64,000 bases of DNA from Peredibacter sp045999315 (GCF_045999315.1 NZ_CP174607.1:3596001-3660000); one strand, 5' to 3'. Shown: positions 51,016 through 60,712, numbered from the stretch's first letter. The notes: generated by a model from the sequence alone, not told the origin. Numbers and translations are program-made.

Positions 51016-53177
51016 TACTTTTGTTTAAGCATGTCTTGCATGATCATCATAGATTCTTCGATCACAGCATCTTTCTTAAGCGTCTTAGAGAACTCTTCAA
51101 ACTTTTCCTGTTGAGCTTTTTCACCGCTCTTAGGACTTAGGTCTTTAACCATCAAATTCTTGTTCTCTTCTTCTTTCTTGAAAACGTCAGTCATCTCACG
51201 GATGGTCTTACGTTCTTTCTCGAAATCAGCGGCCACAAGTGAACGCTTGGTCTTCTCTTTTTGTTCTTTGTACCACTTGATCGAGTTTTGAAGGTGCTGG
51301 AATTTCTCACTCTTCTTCACACGTGCCTGGCTATTAGAACGAAGAGACTTAATGTCATACTTCTTGTCCCACTTAGAGTATTTCACTGGATTCACTTTAC
51401 CCCATGGGATTGAGTAATCCAGGAACTTCTCTCCAGATTCAAGGTGAGAGAACTGGTCTGGAAGAATAATATCTGGAGTCACACCCTTATACTGAGTTGA
51501 GCTTCCATTCACTCGGTAGAACTTTTGAATGGTGATCTTAAGCGCACCAAGTGGTGAGTAAGATTTTGCCATTGGTGAAATATAACCATCAAGATCCACT
51601 ACCGCTTGAACAGTACCTTTACCGTGAGAGAACTCTCCGCCTACGATAATGGCACGATCATAGTCCTGAAGGGCCGCGGCCACGATCTCAGAAGCAGAGG
51701 CCGAGAAACGGTTAATCAAAACGATCACTGGTTTTTGGAAATCAATTTTTGGATCAGTATCAGCAAGGATATCTACAGTTCCAGTGTGGGCCTTAACCTG
51801 TACGATCGGACCTTTCTCAATGAAAAGACCAGAGATCATACGAGCGTCTTCAAGAGCACCACCGCCGTTATTACGTAGATCAATGATAAGACCTTCAACA
51901 CCCTCTTTATTCAGGCGCTCAATTTCTTTTCTTGTATCATCAGTTACGTTACGTCCTGAACGATCATTGAAGTCACGATAGAACTTAGGAATGTTGATGT
52001 AACCAACTTTTGTCTTGCTTGGAGCAAGTTCAAGCACAGTTCCACGAGCATATGATTCTTCGATTTCAACCACATCACGGATGATAGGCACTACTTTTAC
52101 GAGACCATTTGGTTTCTTGATCGTAAGACGAACTTCTGTGTTCTTCTTACCACGGATAAGCTTAACTGCGTCTCTTAAAGACATATCAACCACATCCACT
52201 GGCTCTTCTTTGCCCTGGCCAACTTTTAGGATGATATCTTCAGCTTCGATTTCTTTTGTTTTCCAAGAAGCAGAACCAGGAACGATTCTTTCAACTTTGA
52301 TGTAAGAGTTGTCTTCGCGAAGGATGGCACCGATACCTTCAAGTTTCCCTGACATATCGATATCGAAATCTTCTTTCTCTTCTGGCACCAGATAGTTTGT
52401 GTGTGGATCGAAAACTTTTGTGATTGCGTTGTAGAACTTATCAAGCTTGTCTGAACGCTTCTCGTTCACAAGACGAGAGAAAATCTTCTTATAAGATTTT
52501 AGAACTTTCTCACGAGCGTCTTTTTCGATTTCGGCCTCAGTCAGCTTCTTTTCAGACTTGGGCTTCTTCTTCTGGCCCTTATCATCCAGGATCAGACCGT
52601 TCTGTTCTTCACGCTGATCAATAATGCGAGAAAGAACTTCATACTTCATGAGCTTTTCCCAGTGAGCATAAAGATCTTTTTCCGTTTTAAGAAACGAGCG
52701 CTTCTTCGGATCAGTTTCTAATTGTTCTTTTTGATTATAATCAAGAGGCTTAGAAAGAAGAGTCTCAACATACTTCTCGATCTGACCAATGCGCTTATTC
52801 ATCAGCTCCGCACTCGTATCAAGAATTTTAAGATCTCCAGAGCGAAGCATGTCATCAAACTTATCTTTGTAGACATCAAGTTGCTTCACATCGCCTTCCA
52901 GAAGGAACTGCTTACCGTAATCAAGACGCTCAAGGAACAACTTGTAAGCGTTCTCAGAAAGTTGATTATCAACCTTCTTATTTGAAAGGTGCATATTCTC
53001 CAATGCTCCTAGAAGAATACTTCCAAGGATCATTTCGCGTGGATAAGCAGGCTTTTGAGACATGATACTTCCAAGAATGGAAGGATCATCACTTGAAGAC
53101 ATTGGCGAACTTTTCTGTTGGGCCACCGCTCCCGTCGTCACTAGAGCTAAACTGAGCAATAAAACATGGGATTTCAT
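51015..53177 (-). CDS. prc: tail-specific (C-terminal processing) protease, S41 family
   Basis: 720 residues, similar in size to E. coli Prc (682). A signal peptide (about 1-19) is followed by an N-terminal helical domain. The PDZ domain lies at about 270-365. Catalytic Ser494 (FSASASE) and Lys520 (FSHGKGTVQ) sit in the S41 core. A charged C-terminal helical tail follows. It degrades periplasmic proteins from their C-termini. The operon includes an unknown membrane protein and a methyltransferase. Confidence 0.94.
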   Translation of the reverse strand: MKSHVLLLSLALVTTGAVAQQKSSPMSSSDDPSILGSIMSQKPAYPREMILGSILLGALENMHLSNKKVDNQLSENAYKLFLERLDYGKQFLLEGDVKQLDVYKDKFDDMLRSGDLKILDTSAELMNKRIGQIEKYVETLLSKPLDYNQKEQLETDPKKRSFLKTEKDLYAHWEKLMKYEVLSRIIDQREEQNGLILDDKGQKKKPKSEKKLTEAEIEKDAREKVLKSYKKIFSRLVNEKRSDKLDKFYNAITKVFDPHTNYLVPEEKEDFDIDMSGKLEGIGAILREDNSYIKVERIVPGSASWKTKEIEAEDIILKVGQGKEEPVDVVDMSLRDAVKLIRGKKNTEVRLTIKKPNGLVKVVPIIRDVVEIEESYARGTVLELAPSKTKVGYINIPKFYRDFNDRSGRNVTDDTRKEIERLNKEGVEGLIIDLRNNGGGALEDARMISGLFIEKGPIVQVKAHTGTVDILADTDPKIDFQKPVIVLINRFSASASEIVAAALQDYDRAIIVGGEFSHGKGTVQAVVDLDGYISPMAKSYSPLGALKITIQKFYRVNGSSTQYKGVTPDIILPDQFSHLESGEKFLDYSIPWGKVNPVKYSKWDKKYDIKSLRSNSQARVKKSEKFQHLQNSIKWYKEQKEKTKRSLVAADFEKERKTIREMTDVFKKEEENKNLMVKDLSPKSGEKAQQEKFEEFSKTLKKDAVIEESMMIMQDMLKQK

Positions 53178-53249
53178 GAAACCTCGATTTCAATAACTTG
53201 TGATTTAAGTATTTTCTACTTATGAGAGAGAGGATGCAATCTTTTTCAC

Positions 53250-53672
53250 TTAGAATCGTTTGCTGATAGCATCTAGAAAAGGTCTGATCTCTTGAGTCTT
53301 TTTGTCATCTTTTTTACACACGTCCTGGCTCTCACCTTTCAGGCTTAGGCGAAGCGTTACATCACACTTCCCTTCCGAGGCCGGCAGTTCATACTGAATC
53401 TTCAAAAAACGTGAGGCAAAATCCATCTCAAGCTTCTTAGCATCACGGCTATCCACTTTACGAATGCTCTCATCGTCGTCATCTTTTAGGCGAAGGAAGT
53501 AGTCCAGGTTCGCAGTGCGCTCAAGCCAATAAATTTTCTCTGAATCCGTGTCTTCGATGCTAAAGATGTTAAGACTGCTGCGAAGGTCAGCAGAACTTTC
53601 CTTCTCAGGCTGGGCCGCATGTTGGGCCAGTGCCGAAAGGCTAATCAGAAATAAGACAATCCATGTACGCAT
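53250..53672 (-). CDS. small exported protein of unknown function
   Basis: 140 residues from ATG 53672, with AGAGG seven bases upstream; a start nine codons earlier lacks an RBS and a clean signal peptide. The signal peptide ends ...SALAQ. The mature part is acidic and charged with two Cys. No family recognised. Probably transcribed on its own, or read into prc downstream. Confidence 0.68.
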   Translation of the reverse strand: MRTWIVLFLISLSALAQHAAQPEKESSADLRSSLNIFSIEDTDSEKIYWLERTANLDYFLRLKDDDDESIRKVDSRDAKKLEMDFASRFLKIQYELPASEGKCDVTLRLSLKGESQDVCKKDDKKTQEIRPFLDAISKRF

Positions 53673-53741
53673 GAAAACCTCTGCGATGAATTGTCTCACA
53701 CGCTTTAATGACTTTCAAAGAAAAGATGTTACTATTCCTTC

Positions 53742-54776
53742 ATGCTTTATTCATTCATTAAACCCCTGCTGTTTCGTCTTGAACCTGAGACGGCCCACAA
53801 TCTTACGATTGAGATGGCCAAACTTTCGCCTGTGCTTGGAAAACTTACTGGTCAACCAATTGACTCTCGTTTGAGTCTAAAAGTCGGCTCAGTCAATTGG
53901 ACTTTTCCCATCGGCCTTGCTGCTGGTCTGGATAAAAATGCAGAGGCCTTGAGCTTCATGGGTCACCAAGGTTTTGGCGCCATCGAATGCGGAACAGTCA
54001 CCTTGAGGCCACAATTAGGAAATCCGCGTCCAAGAATGTTCCGTTATCCGGAAGAGCAAAGCCTCCGTAACGCTATGGGCTTCCCTAATCAAGGACTCTT
54101 GGAAATCCTTCCTCGCCTTCGCGCCTACGATGGAGCAACTCCACTCGGAGTGAACATTGGTAAAAACAAAGACACGACCGCTGAAGAAAGCATTGAAGAA
54201 CTCTCGCTCCTTCTAGAAACCATGGAAGAGGCCGCGCAGTATTTTGTGATCAATGTTTCTTCACCGAATACGCCGGGTCTTCGCGCTCTTCAGGAAAAAA
54301 CTTATTTAAGTGAACTTTTCACGGAACTAAATAAAGTTCGTAATGGTAAAGATCTTTATTTGAAGATCGCGCCAGATCTAGACCCTGAAAAAATTGTTGA
54401 ACTTACTCGCCTCGCCGCTGAATACAAACTCACGGGAATCATCGCCACGAACACAACCATCATGCCTGAAAAAGGTCCGGGTGGAGTTTCGGGAATTCTT
54501 CTTCGTGAGAAGTCCCGTGAAGTGAGAAAAATCATTCTGAAAGAAAGCACCAACCTTGAACTCATTGCCGTTGGAGGCATCACAGAACCTCAGGATCTTT
54601 TCAATCTTTGGAAAGATGGCGGGAAAGTGGCGCAGGTCTATACGGCCTATGTTTATCAGGGCCCAGACTTATTAAAAAAATTTCATCGAGAGCTTACAAA
54701 CTTTGTTGAAAAACAAAATATGTCGTTGGAAAAATTCTTTGAACTTCCACTAAGCGAGAGACAATACCGACTTTAG
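53742..54776 (+). CDS. pyrD: dihydroorotate dehydrogenase, class 2 (membrane-bound quinone type)
   Basis: 344 residues. The N-terminal helix (MLYSFIKPLLFRLEPETAH) and the FMN barrel motifs LAAGLDKNAEAL, NIGKNKD and INVSSPNTPGLRALQ are those of class 2 enzymes, in which Ser is the catalytic base. It oxidises dihydroorotate to orotate in pyrimidine synthesis. Convergent with the RimK-like gene, four-base overlap. Confidence 0.96.
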   Translation: MLYSFIKPLLFRLEPETAHNLTIEMAKLSPVLGKLTGQPIDSRLSLKVGSVNWTFPIGLAAGLDKNAEALSFMGHQGFGAIECGTVTLRPQLGNPRPRMFRYPEEQSLRNAMGFPNQGLLEILPRLRAYDGATPLGVNIGKNKDTTAEESIEELSLLLETMEEAAQYFVINVSSPNTPGLRALQEKTYLSELFTELNKVRNGKDLYLKIAPDLDPEKIVELTRLAAEYKLTGIIATNTTIMPEKGPGGVSGILLREKSREVRKIILKESTNLELIAVGGITEPQDLFNLWKDGGKVAQVYTAYVYQGPDLLKKFHRELTNFVEKQNMSLEKFFELPLSERQYRL

Positions 54777-55666
54777 CCGGCGTAGTCTCTCCGCTCAATG
54801 TTCTTTTCGATGTATTCAATGATCATGCTGGCAATATCAAGGCCAGTTGATGTTTCAATTCCCTGAAGACCAGGAGATGAGTTCACTTCCAGCACAAGTG
54901 GGCCACGATTTGAGCGAAGTAAATCCACACCCGCAACGTTGAGTCCCAGTGCCTTTGCTGCATTCACGGCCATCGCCGCTTCTTCTTCTGAGATTTTTAC
55001 CGGAATGGCAGAGCCACCGCGGTGAAGGTTTGAACGAAACTCCCCTTCTTTGGCCTGTCTCATCATACTCGCCACAACTTTATCACCAATCACAAAAGCG
55101 CGGATATCAGAGCCATTACACTCTTTGATAAATTCTTGAACCAGGAAGTGCGCTTTCATTTGGCGAAACCCATCAATCACTGACTCAGCAGATTTGGCCG
55201 TATCACCTAAGATCACACCTTTCCCTTGCGTTCCTTCGATGAGTTTAATCACACAAGGAGCACCACCCACCATCTTGATGAGTTTTTCCGTCATCTTGGT
55301 TGAGTGAGCATAGCTTGTCGTTGGAAGACCGATCCCTGAGCGAGAAAGAATCTGAAGACAGCGAAGCTTATCGCGAGAACGGGTGATTGATGTTGATTCA
55401 TTCATGGAATAAACACCCATCATTTCAAACTGACGAAGGATCGCCGAACCATAATATGTGATGGAGGCACCAATTCGCGGAATAATCACATCCAAGTCAT
55501 CCAACATTTGATCTTTGTAATGCACCATAGGTTTAGATGAAGTGATGTTCATGTAACAGCGAAGCGGATTAATGACTTTAACTTTGTGACCACGAGAAAT
55601 AGCGGCCTTCACCAAGCGGTGAGTAGAATAAATTTTTGGGTTACGGGACAGGATACCAATCTTCAA
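54773..55666 (-). CDS. RimK-like ATP-grasp ligase
   Basis: 297 residues. ATP-grasp features: VIKLIEGTQGKGVILGD, SDIRAFVIGD, and VLEVNSSPGLQGIE with the metal-binding Glu-Asn. RimK adds glutamate to the C-terminus of ribosomal protein S6; relatives make other peptide-like bonds. This protein is close in length to RimK (300). Last gene of an HMA-flavodoxin operon. Confidence 0.88.
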   Translation of the reverse strand: MKIGILSRNPKIYSTHRLVKAAISRGHKVKVINPLRCYMNITSSKPMVHYKDQMLDDLDVIIPRIGASITYYGSAILRQFEMMGVYSMNESTSITRSRDKLRCLQILSRSGIGLPTTSYAHSTKMTEKLIKMVGGAPCVIKLIEGTQGKGVILGDTAKSAESVIDGFRQMKAHFLVQEFIKECNGSDIRAFVIGDKVVASMMRQAKEGEFRSNLHRGGSAIPVKISEEEAAMAVNAAKALGLNVAGVDLLRSNRGPLVLEVNSSPGLQGIETSTGLDIASMIIEYIEKNIERRDYAG

Positions 55667-55695
55667 AAGAAGTCCTTCGTTGTTTCACAACTAGT

Positions 55696-56145
55696 TTACT
55701 CTTCCTGATGATTTTTTAACACTCCCAAGAGTTCTTTTAACCAATCCGGATACTGTTCTTCGTAGTATAAATCACAGTCCAGGCGTTTAAGCATCGCATG
55801 GGCATCTCGTTTAGACAGGTAATGATCAAAGTCTTTTCCTGCTTGGCAAAAATGTGGGTAGTAAGTGTCCCCCAACCCAATCACGGCATAACGAAGATGC
55901 GAGAGATTCAGCTCTTCATCAAACTTCACATAGCTCATCCACTCTGAAGCGTTATCAGGTGGTTCACCATCTCCGTAAGTGGAGGTCACGATGATGAGAG
56001 TTTTGATGTTTTGGATTTCTTCTGGGTTCATCTCACCCATGTCGTGAACTTCGGCCTCATGACCGTTGTCGTTTAAAGAATCACCAATGACATGGGCAAG
56101 GTTCTGAGCGTTTCCGCTCTGACTGCCGAAAAGGATATGAATCAT
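55696..56145 (-). CDS. flavodoxin
   Basis: 149 residues. FMN loop GSQSGNAQNLA and the ribityl/aromatic loops TYGDGEPPDN and GLGDTYYPHFC match the MioC/sulfite-reductase flavodoxin type. Single-domain electron carrier. Three bases after the HMA gene. Confidence 0.9.
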   Translation of the reverse strand: MIHILFGSQSGNAQNLAHVIGDSLNDNGHEAEVHDMGEMNPEEIQNIKTLIIVTSTYGDGEPPDNASEWMSYVKFDEELNLSHLRYAVIGLGDTYYPHFCQAGKDFDHYLSKRDAHAMLKRLDCDLYYEEQYPDWLKELLGVLKNHQEE

Positions 56146-56148
56146 AAT

Positions 56149-56424
56149 TTAGTAACGACGAATTTTTCCAGTTTCGTAGCCCGCGCGCTTAATGATGGAA
56201 CGGATTTCGCCGTCGCTCATTTTCTTGTCTTTAACTTCTGTGAAACGGGCCTTCTTGTCTTCCAGGCTCACTGAGATGTTTTCGGCCTTTTCTGTGGATT
56301 TAAGCTCTTTTGTGATGGACTCAATACACATCCCGCAGCTCATTCCATTGACTTCAACTTCCACTCGGGCGGCAAAGGCCGATACAGATAGGAATAATCC
56401 AACAAAAAATGGTGATATTTTCAT
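56149..56424 (-). CDS. exported heavy-metal-associated (HMA) domain protein
   Basis: 91 residues with a signal peptide (about 1-19). GMSCGMC (28-34 region, C30 and C33) is the metal-binding CxxC of MerP/CopZ-like domains. Exported HMA proteins typically bind Cu, Hg or Zn in the periplasm. Divergent to the MerC-like gene, supporting a metal role. Confidence 0.88.
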   Translation of the reverse strand: MKISPFFVGLFLSVSAFAARVEVEVNGMSCGMCIESITKELKSTEKAENISVSLEDKKARFTEVKDKKMSDGEIRSIIKRAGYETGKIRRY

Positions 56425-56500
56425 AAGTTAACCTCAGAATAGAATGAGTAATTTTTCTACCATTATAGACGAGGTCTGTAATCTCAGGTATACCCGCATC

Positions 56501-56881
56501 ATGAAAAAAGTTTGGGATCGTCTTGGTATAGCTTTTTCATCGGCCTGTGTTGTCCACTGTATTCTAGTGGCGTTCCTGCCTATTTTCTTCCCGGCCATCT
56601 CAGTTTACACCCACTCAACTTGGGTTCATGTTGTAGTCGGATTTATTATTCTTTTCACTTCTCCTCTCGCTTTCATTCCTGGATACCGTAAGCATGGTCT
56701 TACTTGGATCATTGGAACTGCCGTGAGCGGTTTATTTTTCATTCTACTCGGGATTCTACTTGAGGGTCATTTCAGCGATCAGGTAAGCCACGGAGTTTCG
56801 ATTTTCGGTTCGATTCTTCTGGTGTTTGGTCACGCGAAGAATCTTCAACATTCGCACCGTCATCAGCATCAGTGCTGTTAA
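56501..56881 (+). CDS. MerC-like membrane protein
   Basis: About 126 residues from ATG 56501; an upstream ATG (56444) is also open, both lack a strong RBS. CVVHC (C16, C20) in TM1 is the MerC metal-binding pair. Four TM helices follow, and the C-terminus is rich in His (NLQHSHRHQHQCC), a further metal site. MerC proteins import mercury, or possibly other metals. Divergent to the exported HMA gene. Confidence 0.82.
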   Translation: MKKVWDRLGIAFSSACVVHCILVAFLPIFFPAISVYTHSTWVHVVVGFIILFTSPLAFIPGYRKHGLTWIIGTAVSGLFFILLGILLEGHFSDQVSHGVSIFGSILLVFGHAKNLQHSHRHQHQCC

Positions 56882-56936
56882 GTTCGGCTCTTATCTAAAA
56901 CTCTCTATCTTAAGTTTCACTTCGTGCCTACGGATC

Positions 56937-56954
56937 ACTTTCTCTGGAGAAAGT
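56937..56954. repeat. 18-bp palindrome, copy 3
   Basis: ACTTTCTCTGGAGAAAGT, identical to copy 1 at 26219-26236. Lies after the MerC-like stop. Abuts copy 4 without any base between. Confidence 0.85.
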
Positions 56955-56972
56955 ACTTTCGCTGGAGAAAGT
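56955..56972. repeat. 18-bp palindrome, copy 4
   Basis: ACTTTCGCTGGAGAAAGT, exact reverse complement of copy 2 inside the HNH gene. With copy 3 it forms a 36-bp tandem pair, bounded by GCCTAC (56926-56931) and its inverted repeat GTAGGC (56971-56976). Confidence 0.85.
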
Positions 56973-56976
56973 AGGC

Positions 56977-57010
56977 AAAAAAAAAGCCACCCGAAGGTGG
57001 CTTTTATAAT
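56977..57010. terminator. bidirectional terminator between MerC-like gene and rpmE2
   Basis: GCCACC (56986-56991), loop CGAA, GGTGGC (56996-57001). Nine A precede it (minus-strand T9 for rpmE2) and TTTTATAAT follows (plus strand). Confidence 0.85.
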
Positions 57011-57012
57011 AC

Positions 57013-57255
57013 TTATTTTTTGCCGTATTTTTTCTTGAAACGATCAACACGTCCTTCAGTATCCATAACACGTTGAGTACCAGTGTAGAATGGGTGAGAA
57101 CCAGAAGAGATATCAACTTTGAAAAGAGGATACTCTTTACCGTTTACAGTGATTTTATCTGTTGTTTTGATTGTTGATTTAGTGATGATTTCAAAGTCAC
57201 AAGAAACGTCTTTGAAAACAACATCTCTATACTCAGGGTGAATACCTTTTTTCAT
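57013..57255 (-). CDS. rpmE2: 50S ribosomal protein bL31, type B
   Basis: 80 residues with the type B L31 pattern (MKKGIHPEYRDVVFKD, SSGSHPFYTGTQRVMDTEGRVDRF). It lacks the zinc-binding Cys set of type A L31, having only one Cys. Type B L31 replaces the zinc form when zinc is scarce in many bacteria. No clear Zur operator was found upstream. Confidence 0.93.
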   Translation of the reverse strand: MKKGIHPEYRDVVFKDVSCDFEIITKSTIKTTDKITVNGKEYPLFKVDISSGSHPFYTGTQRVMDTEGRVDRFKKKYGKK

Positions 57256-57353
57256 ACGCTTATCCTTATAGTAAACAAATTTACAAATGAAGTTCTGGCA
57301 ATTTACCGATCTGGCTGCCTACTGTCAACGAAGAATTACTACAATTGGTAGTA

Positions 57354-59918
57354 CTACTTCTTCGCCGCAGCAAGAACGATACTCGCCAACTCGGCCTCAG
57401 TCATCTTTTCAATGACCTTCGGGTCCCGTTTATCCTCTGGCAGAGTAATATTCTTCGTTCCAACTTTGATGTAAGGGCCATATTTTCCGTCCAGAACCTG
57501 GACTTTTTTCTTCAATTTCGCCACCAGACCGAAGTCTTTCAGCACTTTACCACCACGACGGCTGGCACCTTTCTCTTCATTTAGAAGTTCAAGAGCACGC
57601 TTTAAATCCACCGTGAACAGATCATCTTCCTTCTTAAGCGAACGGAAGTTCCCATCATGCATAACATACGGCCCAAAACGACCGTTATTGGCCAAAATTG
57701 GCTTTTTCGTTTCAGGGTGAACACCTAACTCACGCGGAAGTGAAAGCGCCTGAATAGCGTCTTCAATCGTCGCGGTTTTTGGGTCCTTCCCTTTAGGAAG
57801 TGAAGCACGTTTTGGTTTTGGATTTTCTTCCGTCACTTCTCCCAATTGGAAGTAGGCGCCATATCGACCCACGAGACAGTAGATTTTCTCTTTTGTCTTA
57901 GGATCAGTTCCAATTGGAGTCGGGCCATTGGCCTGATTCTTAAGTAGCTCTTTAATTTGTTCAGGATCAAGATCCGCTGGAGCGATGTCTTCCGGAATCG
58001 AAGCGTGAACCTCTTCCTTCCCTTCACCTTTCTCCACGACGTAAGGTCCAAATCGACCTACTTTAATGTCCATCGGTTTCCCGTCTTTCATAATATGAAT
58101 GGTACGAGATTCTTCAGGCTTAATTTTCTTATCCTGCTCTTCTACCTTCTTCGCAAGACCGCCCTTACCTTTGTAGAACTTAGTTAAGTATTTTAACCAA
58201 TCTTCTTCTCCATAAGCGATCTTATCCAGAGACTCTTCCATCTCTGAAGTGAATGAATAGTCCACTAAATGTTCGAAGTGATTTTCCAGAAGCTGAATCA
58301 CGGCCATACCTGTAAAAGTAGGAACCAGTGCCGAGCCTTCTTTACGAACGTACCCTCGATCCAGAATTGTTCCGATAATCGAAGCGTATGTAGAAGGACG
58401 ACCTACACCCTCTTTCTCGAGAGCTTGAACGATCGAAGCTTCCGTGAAACGCGCAGGTGGTTTTGTCTCGTGCATATCAGGAGTGATCGTAGCAGCTTTA
58501 AGGGAGTCGCCTTTTTTCAAGACAGGAAGGATAACTTCTTTATCCTCGAGAGCTGCTTCCGGATCATCCGATCCTTCTACGTAAACGCGAAGGAAACCAG
58601 GGAATAAAATACGTGTTCCTGAAGCTGAGAACTCTGCGTCTCCCGCTTCAATTTTGATCGTCATCGACGCCTTCTCAGCTTCTTTCATCTGAGTCGCCAT
58701 CGTACGTTTCCAAATAAGTTCATAAAGAGCAAGTTCACGACCACTCATGCCCGTTTTGTCCGGATGAGTGAATTCTGCACCCGCTGGACGGATGGCTTCG
58801 TGGGCCTCTTGGGCGCCTTTTTGCTTGGCCGCATACTGACGAACTTCTGGATTCAGATACTCTTTTCCGTAAAGCTCCACCACCATGTTTCGGGCAGCGT
58901 TAATGGCTTCCTGAGATAGGTTCGGTGAGTCAGTTCTCATATAAGTAATGAGACCTTCTTCATACAGACGCTGGGCCGTTCTCATGGTGTCTTTCGACGA
59001 CATACCAAGTTTACGGTTGGCCTCCATTTGAAGAGTTGAAGTAATGAATGGGATAGCAGGCTTAGAATTGAAAGTTTTCTCTTCTACTGAAGTAACTTTC
59101 CACTCTGCTTTCTCGATATTCTTCGCCAGGTCTTTGGACTTTTTCTCATCCAGAAGAACGACTTTTTTCTCATCAACCAGCTTACCAGTTAAACCATCAA
59201 AGTCCTTACCACCGGCAACGCGCCCACCTTTAACAGATGTCAGTTTCGCCTCAAAAAGTGCCTTTTTGTCGGCAGCTGGATGAACTTGGGCCTTAATGTC
59301 CCAATAAACTGAACGCTTAAAGCGCATGCGCTCGCGCTCACGTTCCGCAATCATTCTTAGACCAGTTGATTGCACGCGTCCGGCCGATAGACCGTAGGCG
59401 ATTTTCTTCCATATTAAAGGAGAGAGCGTGTAGCCATAAAGACGATCGAGGATTCGGCGAGTTTCCTGCGCGCGAACCAGTTTATCATCCACTTCACGGG
59501 TCTCTTTCAGGGCCTTTTGGATCGCAGTTTTGGTAATTTCATGGAAAACCATGCGTTTTACCGGAACCTTAGGCTTCAATAATTCTAATAAATGCCACGA
59601 GATAGACTCACCTTCGCGGTCTTCATCGGTCGCCAGATAGATGGTGGCGACGTCTTTCATTTTGGATTTGAGGTCGGTAATGATCTTTTTCTTATCTTTT
59701 GGAACAATATATAGAGGCTCGAAATCCTCATCTACATTTACGCCAAGCTTCGCCCATTCTTCTTTTTTTAGGGCCGCAGGAATATCTGAGGCCGATTGAG
59801 GCAGGTCACGAATATGCCCCATACTTGCTTCAACAATATAATTACTTGGGAGAAATTTACGAATGGTCTTGGCTTTTGTGGGAGACTCCACAATAACCAG
59901 ATACTTTTTGTCTGCCAT
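57354..59918 (-). CDS. topA: DNA topoisomerase I
   Basis: 854 residues from ATG 59918 with AGGA upstream; a start 21 codons earlier has no RBS. The TOPRIM domain includes E11 and DEDREGE (98-104), and the active Tyr326 lies in ITYMRTDSPNLS. The C-terminal part has four GR(F/Y)G(P/A)Y-type repeats (about 640-840) instead of the zinc fingers of E. coli TopA. It relaxes negative supercoils. Single gene. Confidence 0.96.
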   Translation of the reverse strand: MADKKYLVIVESPTKAKTIRKFLPSNYIVEASMGHIRDLPQSASDIPAALKKEEWAKLGVNVDEDFEPLYIVPKDKKKIITDLKSKMKDVATIYLATDEDREGESISWHLLELLKPKVPVKRMVFHEITKTAIQKALKETREVDDKLVRAQETRRILDRLYGYTLSPLIWKKIAYGLSAGRVQSTGLRMIAERERERMRFKRSVYWDIKAQVHPAADKKALFEAKLTSVKGGRVAGGKDFDGLTGKLVDEKKVVLLDEKKSKDLAKNIEKAEWKVTSVEEKTFNSKPAIPFITSTLQMEANRKLGMSSKDTMRTAQRLYEEGLITYMRTDSPNLSQEAINAARNMVVELYGKEYLNPEVRQYAAKQKGAQEAHEAIRPAGAEFTHPDKTGMSGRELALYELIWKRTMATQMKEAEKASMTIKIEAGDAEFSASGTRILFPGFLRVYVEGSDDPEAALEDKEVILPVLKKGDSLKAATITPDMHETKPPARFTEASIVQALEKEGVGRPSTYASIIGTILDRGYVRKEGSALVPTFTGMAVIQLLENHFEHLVDYSFTSEMEESLDKIAYGEEDWLKYLTKFYKGKGGLAKKVEEQDKKIKPEESRTIHIMKDGKPMDIKVGRFGPYVVEKGEGKEEVHASIPEDIAPADLDPEQIKELLKNQANGPTPIGTDPKTKEKIYCLVGRYGAYFQLGEVTEENPKPKRASLPKGKDPKTATIEDAIQALSLPRELGVHPETKKPILANNGRFGPYVMHDGNFRSLKKEDDLFTVDLKRALELLNEEKGASRRGGKVLKDFGLVAKLKKKVQVLDGKYGPYIKVGTKNITLPEDKRDPKVIEKMTEAELASIVLAAAKK

Positions 59919-60143
59919 TTTTTTCCTAATTTGGGGAGCTTGTCTTTTAATAGAGATAAGGGCCATCCGGAAAAGAGTCAAGGAATAAAATGTCCGACAC
60001 TTTGAACAATCGCGCCCCTACGACGCTTAACTCAACCTCAATTTCTCTCTGAAACCGTGAAATTTTTCGTCCTGAGAAAAAGTTTTTTGCGTCCAACATC
60101 AAAACTGCGGTAGAAGCTCTCCAACTTTATAAAGGAGCTTCAA

Positions 60144-60638
60144 ATGAAAACTATTTTAGGTCTTTTGTTCTGCTTTACTGCCAGCGCTGCCATGGCCGCA
60201 TCTTCACCGATTCTTGAAAACGTTCAGGTTAAAAATAAAAAGTTCGCAGAACTGATCTTTATTGCCATTAAAAACAAGGCACCAACGAGAACAAGCGGTG
60301 CCATCACTGCTGCTACCATCCCAGGTCTTATCACGTGCCAAAGTATCGTGGGTGTTGCGAAAACTGATTTCAACTGCACTCTTCTAAGAGGTGGTTGGAA
60401 CTATCTTGGTTCTGAGGCCTATGGTTCTGGAAATCAGGAACAAGCAACTCGCAAACTTTATGATGCCTTGAAAATTCGTGAAACAAATGAAGAAGGCATG
60501 AAATTTAAAACAATCGAACTTAATGTTCCTGACCGCACTGGCGGCACTGAAAGAAACCAACTTGTCTGTACACGTATGGCGCCGGAGCACCGTCAAATGG
60601 GCTTCCGTGATACATGTCAGATCATCAACGCTCTTTAG
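60144..60638 (+). CDS. exported protein of unknown function
   Basis: 164 residues with a signal peptide (about 1-18, ...AAMA). Four Cys (TCQS, FNCT, VCTR, DTCQ) suggest two disulfides. AGGAGC RBS. No family recognised. Transcribed alone, followed by a 188-base space holding a small ORF and terminator. Confidence 0.7.
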   Translation: MKTILGLLFCFTASAAMAASSPILENVQVKNKKFAELIFIAIKNKAPTRTSGAITAATIPGLITCQSIVGVAKTDFNCTLLRGGWNYLGSEAYGSGNQEQATRKLYDALKIRETNEEGMKFKTIELNVPDRTGGTERNQLVCTRMAPEHRQMGFRDTCQIINAL

Positions 60639-60712
60639 TGCTTTAATCTCTGTTTACTTTGTAAAACAGAATCAATTCCCGGTGTTCGTTATTTGAGACC
60701 CAATTTCTGCGG

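Noticed and set aside
56937..56972. Start of a CRISPR array at the tandem palindromes
   Set aside because: Only two units, without a spacer between them; no further repeats and no cas genes.
57256..57353. Zur operator upstream of rpmE2
   Set aside because: Type B L31 is often Zur-controlled, but no inverted repeat of the expected kind is visible.
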